Positions 6,477-7,793 of a stretch of 7,793 nt of DNA are shown here, piece by piece (position 1 is the stretch's first letter; each line of letters opens with the position of its first letter). This DNA comes from Bacteroidota bacterium. GTDB taxonomy: Bacteria > Bacteroidota > Bacteroidia > Bacteroidales > VadinHA17. Made by a program: the position numbers and the translations under genes. The notes below the pieces were generated by a model. It was not told the DNA's origin. It saw only the letters and a list, made by a program, of their open reading frames with translations, and did no database searches. The DNA lies in contig DUOU01000208.1 in NCBI GenBank assembly GCA_012838685.1, forward strand, positions 1 through 7,793, given 5' to 3'.

Positions 6477-7793
6477 ATTTGTTGATATTCCTGTTTTTCT
6501 TGGCGTTCTGTACCGATATATCCCAATCGTATATCTGTTCCCAGTTAACCTTTACATCAATCTCTTCGGGGAAATAGGAGACATTTTCCGGTTGTCTTTG
6601 GGTTTCATAATCACCGGTAGTCCATTTCCCGTCGCCGTTAACATCATATATGATCCTCAGCTTATATTTACCCCTGTCCAGATATGGGATTTCCAATGTG
6701 CCATCGCTTTCCGGAAAGTATTCCCTCAACGTTTTGCTCTCGTCGGCCGATAACAGTTGTATTACCCTCGACCCCTCGTATCCCGATATCCTCATTATCA
6801 GCTTACCGTATTTATCGTTATCGTTCAAAGAGAACTTAACGCCAAGAGAATCCGATACCAATCCGTATAGATTCCTGAATGCCGCCGAATCGGCCACAAA
6901 CAGATACTCCTTGTCCCGCGATAAAGAGGCGTCTATCTTCAAAACCCTCAGGTTCGAGCTATCCCTTGAAATATTGAATTTAACCTCTGTTTGGGTTGAA
7001 TCTTCAATTTCATACAGATGGACCAAATCCCCATATATTTCACTAAAAGGAGTTAATGCTGTCAGACGCAATTCCATCAAAGGACTTATTTTTCCAACTG
7101 AAAAGTTGGCCGAAACACCATAAACCCTTGTAGTGGGCTCTTCGGCCGTTTCCCTTGCCCTTCCGACCTGTCTGGGGGCGGCATAACGCAAAGTTATGGT
7201 ATCTTCCCGCTGAACAATGCTGCCGGCGGGATCAGAGAAAGGATAGTTAATAATTGTTTTCAGGCTTGGTTGGTTAAAATATGCGGAATCAAGCAACCAT
7301 ACGGTCAATGTATCCCCATTAACCGACCGCTCGACAACAAAATCGTTTTTTTCGCTTTCCGCTATCCTGAAGTCAAAAGAATATGGCCCAGGGGGAAGCG
7401 ACAATGTGTACCTAAGTTCACTGGCTGAATTCCTGGAAGAAGATGTAAGATAACGCTGTGTTTTTGCCGGCTGAAACAAAAACAGCCGATATCCCTCTTC
7501 ATTATCGGATGTATCCGCCTGTTCAATTTCATTGGCAGTCCCCGTATCAGACGGAGTATTACCTGCTTCAGTAACACTCGATTCTGTGGCGGCCATTCCC
7601 GTGGTACCTCTTTGTTCTTCCAGGGAAGCGGTATCATTTAACGCCTCCTTGACCATAAAATAGTTCTTTTCGGGTGTAATATCTATTACGGAAGGATAAA
7701 AGGCTATCACCTCATCGTTCAGGTTGAAATTTTTGCTGTTATCCTGGTCTTCCAATCCAAACAGCCTGTACTTTCCGGCCCTGATATTATCAA
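6475..7793 (-). CDS. Ig-like domain-containing surface/periplasmic protein, C-terminal part
   Basis: The frame is open through the right edge. Upstream of the apparent TTG start at 7755 it continues DNIRAGKYRLFGLEDQDN, a conserved strand-loop of this family, so TTG 7755 is internal and the true N-terminus (expected signal peptide or lipobox and an Ig-like Big_5 domain) lies outside. About 438 residues remain. Residues below count from 7755. A 40-50 residue S/T/E-rich, low-complexity stretch (about 41-88) interrupts the fold. A string of beta-rich segments follows. The C-terminus has GKYKLRIIYDVNGDGKW (362-378), then YFPEEIDVKVNWEQIYDWDI, which is typical of large Bacteroidota Ig-like lipoproteins. 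The DVNGDGKWTTGD loop and the DQDNSKNFNLND loop at the N-terminal end both look like Ca-binding DxNxDG-type loops and follow the same GKYxL strand. The role is unknown; it is coupled to the CBM9-like gene downstream. Confidence 0.83.
   Translation of the reverse strand, partial: DNIRAGKYRLFGLEDQDNSKNFNLNDEVIAFYPSVIDITPEKNYFMVKEALNDTASLEEQRGTTGMAATESSVTEAGNTPSDTGTANEIEQADTSDNEEGYRLFLFQPAKTQRYLTSSSRNSASELRYTLSLPPGPYSFDFRIAESEKNDFVVERSVNGDTLTVWLLDSAYFNQPSLKTIINYPFSDPAGSIVQREDTITLRYAAPRQVGRARETAEEPTTRVYGVSANFSVGKISPLMELRLTALTPFSEIYGDLVHLYEIEDSTQTEVKFNISRDSSNLRVLKIDASLSRDKEYLFVADSAAFRNLYGLVSDSLGVKFSLNDNDKYGKLIMRISGYEGSRVIQLLSADESKTLREYFPESDGTLEIPYLDRGKYKLRIIYDVNGDGKWTTGDYETQRQPENVSYFPEEIDVKVNWEQIYDWDISVQNAKKNRNINK

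Noticed and set aside
6650..7123. 157-codon + strand open frame opposite the Ig-like gene
   Set aside because: It is the antisense shadow of a well-supported coding region; the peptide lacks recognisable motifs and the minus frame carries clear family sequence.
7753..7755. TTG 7755 as the start of the Ig-like gene
   Set aside because: The frame stays open to the window edge with conserved family sequence.
1..7793. CRISPR arrays, tRNA or rRNA genes, insertion sequences, phage genes
   Set aside because: No regularly spaced repeats, cloverleaf candidates, transposase motifs or integrase genes were seen on reading either strand.

Overview
The window looks like the chromosome of a member of the Bacteroidota, most likely the order Bacteroidales. 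The grounds are the gene families (a DUF2723 membrane glycosyltransferase, a DUF6051-type alpha/beta hydrolase, a four-helix membrane LytTR regulator, a CBM9-like protein, and a large Ig-like protein that ends in an FPEEIDVKVNWEQIYDWDI-type tail), an exact TAnnTTTG promoter element, and a near absence of Shine-Dalgarno sequences. Nothing in it fixes the genus. All genes look intact except the two cut by the window edges.

Layout. On the + strand, positions 1-1680 hold the C-terminal half of the DUF2723 protein. A small polysaccharide deacetylase (1683-2294) follows two bases after its stop. These converge, with three bases between stop codons, on a minus-strand DUF6051/alpha-beta hydrolase (2298-3437). 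A 317-base AT-rich gap (3438-3754) separates the hydrolase from a divergent + strand LytTR regulator (3755-4630). The gap holds several short inverted repeats, three copies of AACCTAT and a good Bacteroidota -7 element. The regulator overlaps tail-to-tail by 19 bases with ispD (4612-5295, minus). ispD is preceded, nine bases away, by a 128-residue four-helix membrane protein (5305-5691, minus). After a 114-base gap, a second minus-strand unit runs from the right edge: a large exported-type Ig-like protein (6475-7793, N-terminus outside the window), then a CBM9-like protein (5806-6465). The Shine-Dalgarno sequence of the latter overlaps the former's stop codon.

How the genes may work together. 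The DUF2723/deacetylase pair points to envelope glycan or glycoprotein modification. The Ig-like/CBM9-like pair looks like a translationally coupled surface or periplasmic unit. IspD is a housekeeping enzyme of the MEP isoprenoid pathway. The hydrolase and LytTR protein share a divergent promoter region, so the regulator may control itself or the hydrolase, but this is inference. No RNA gene, insertion sequence, CRISPR array or phage gene was seen. The most unusual points are the enrichment of Bacteroidota O-glycosylation-type D(S/T)(A/I/L/V/M/T) motifs and an S/T/E-rich insertion in the Ig-like protein, the structured repeat-bearing gap at 3438-3754, and the very tight tail-to-tail gene ends. 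No clearly new multi-gene system can be claimed from this window.
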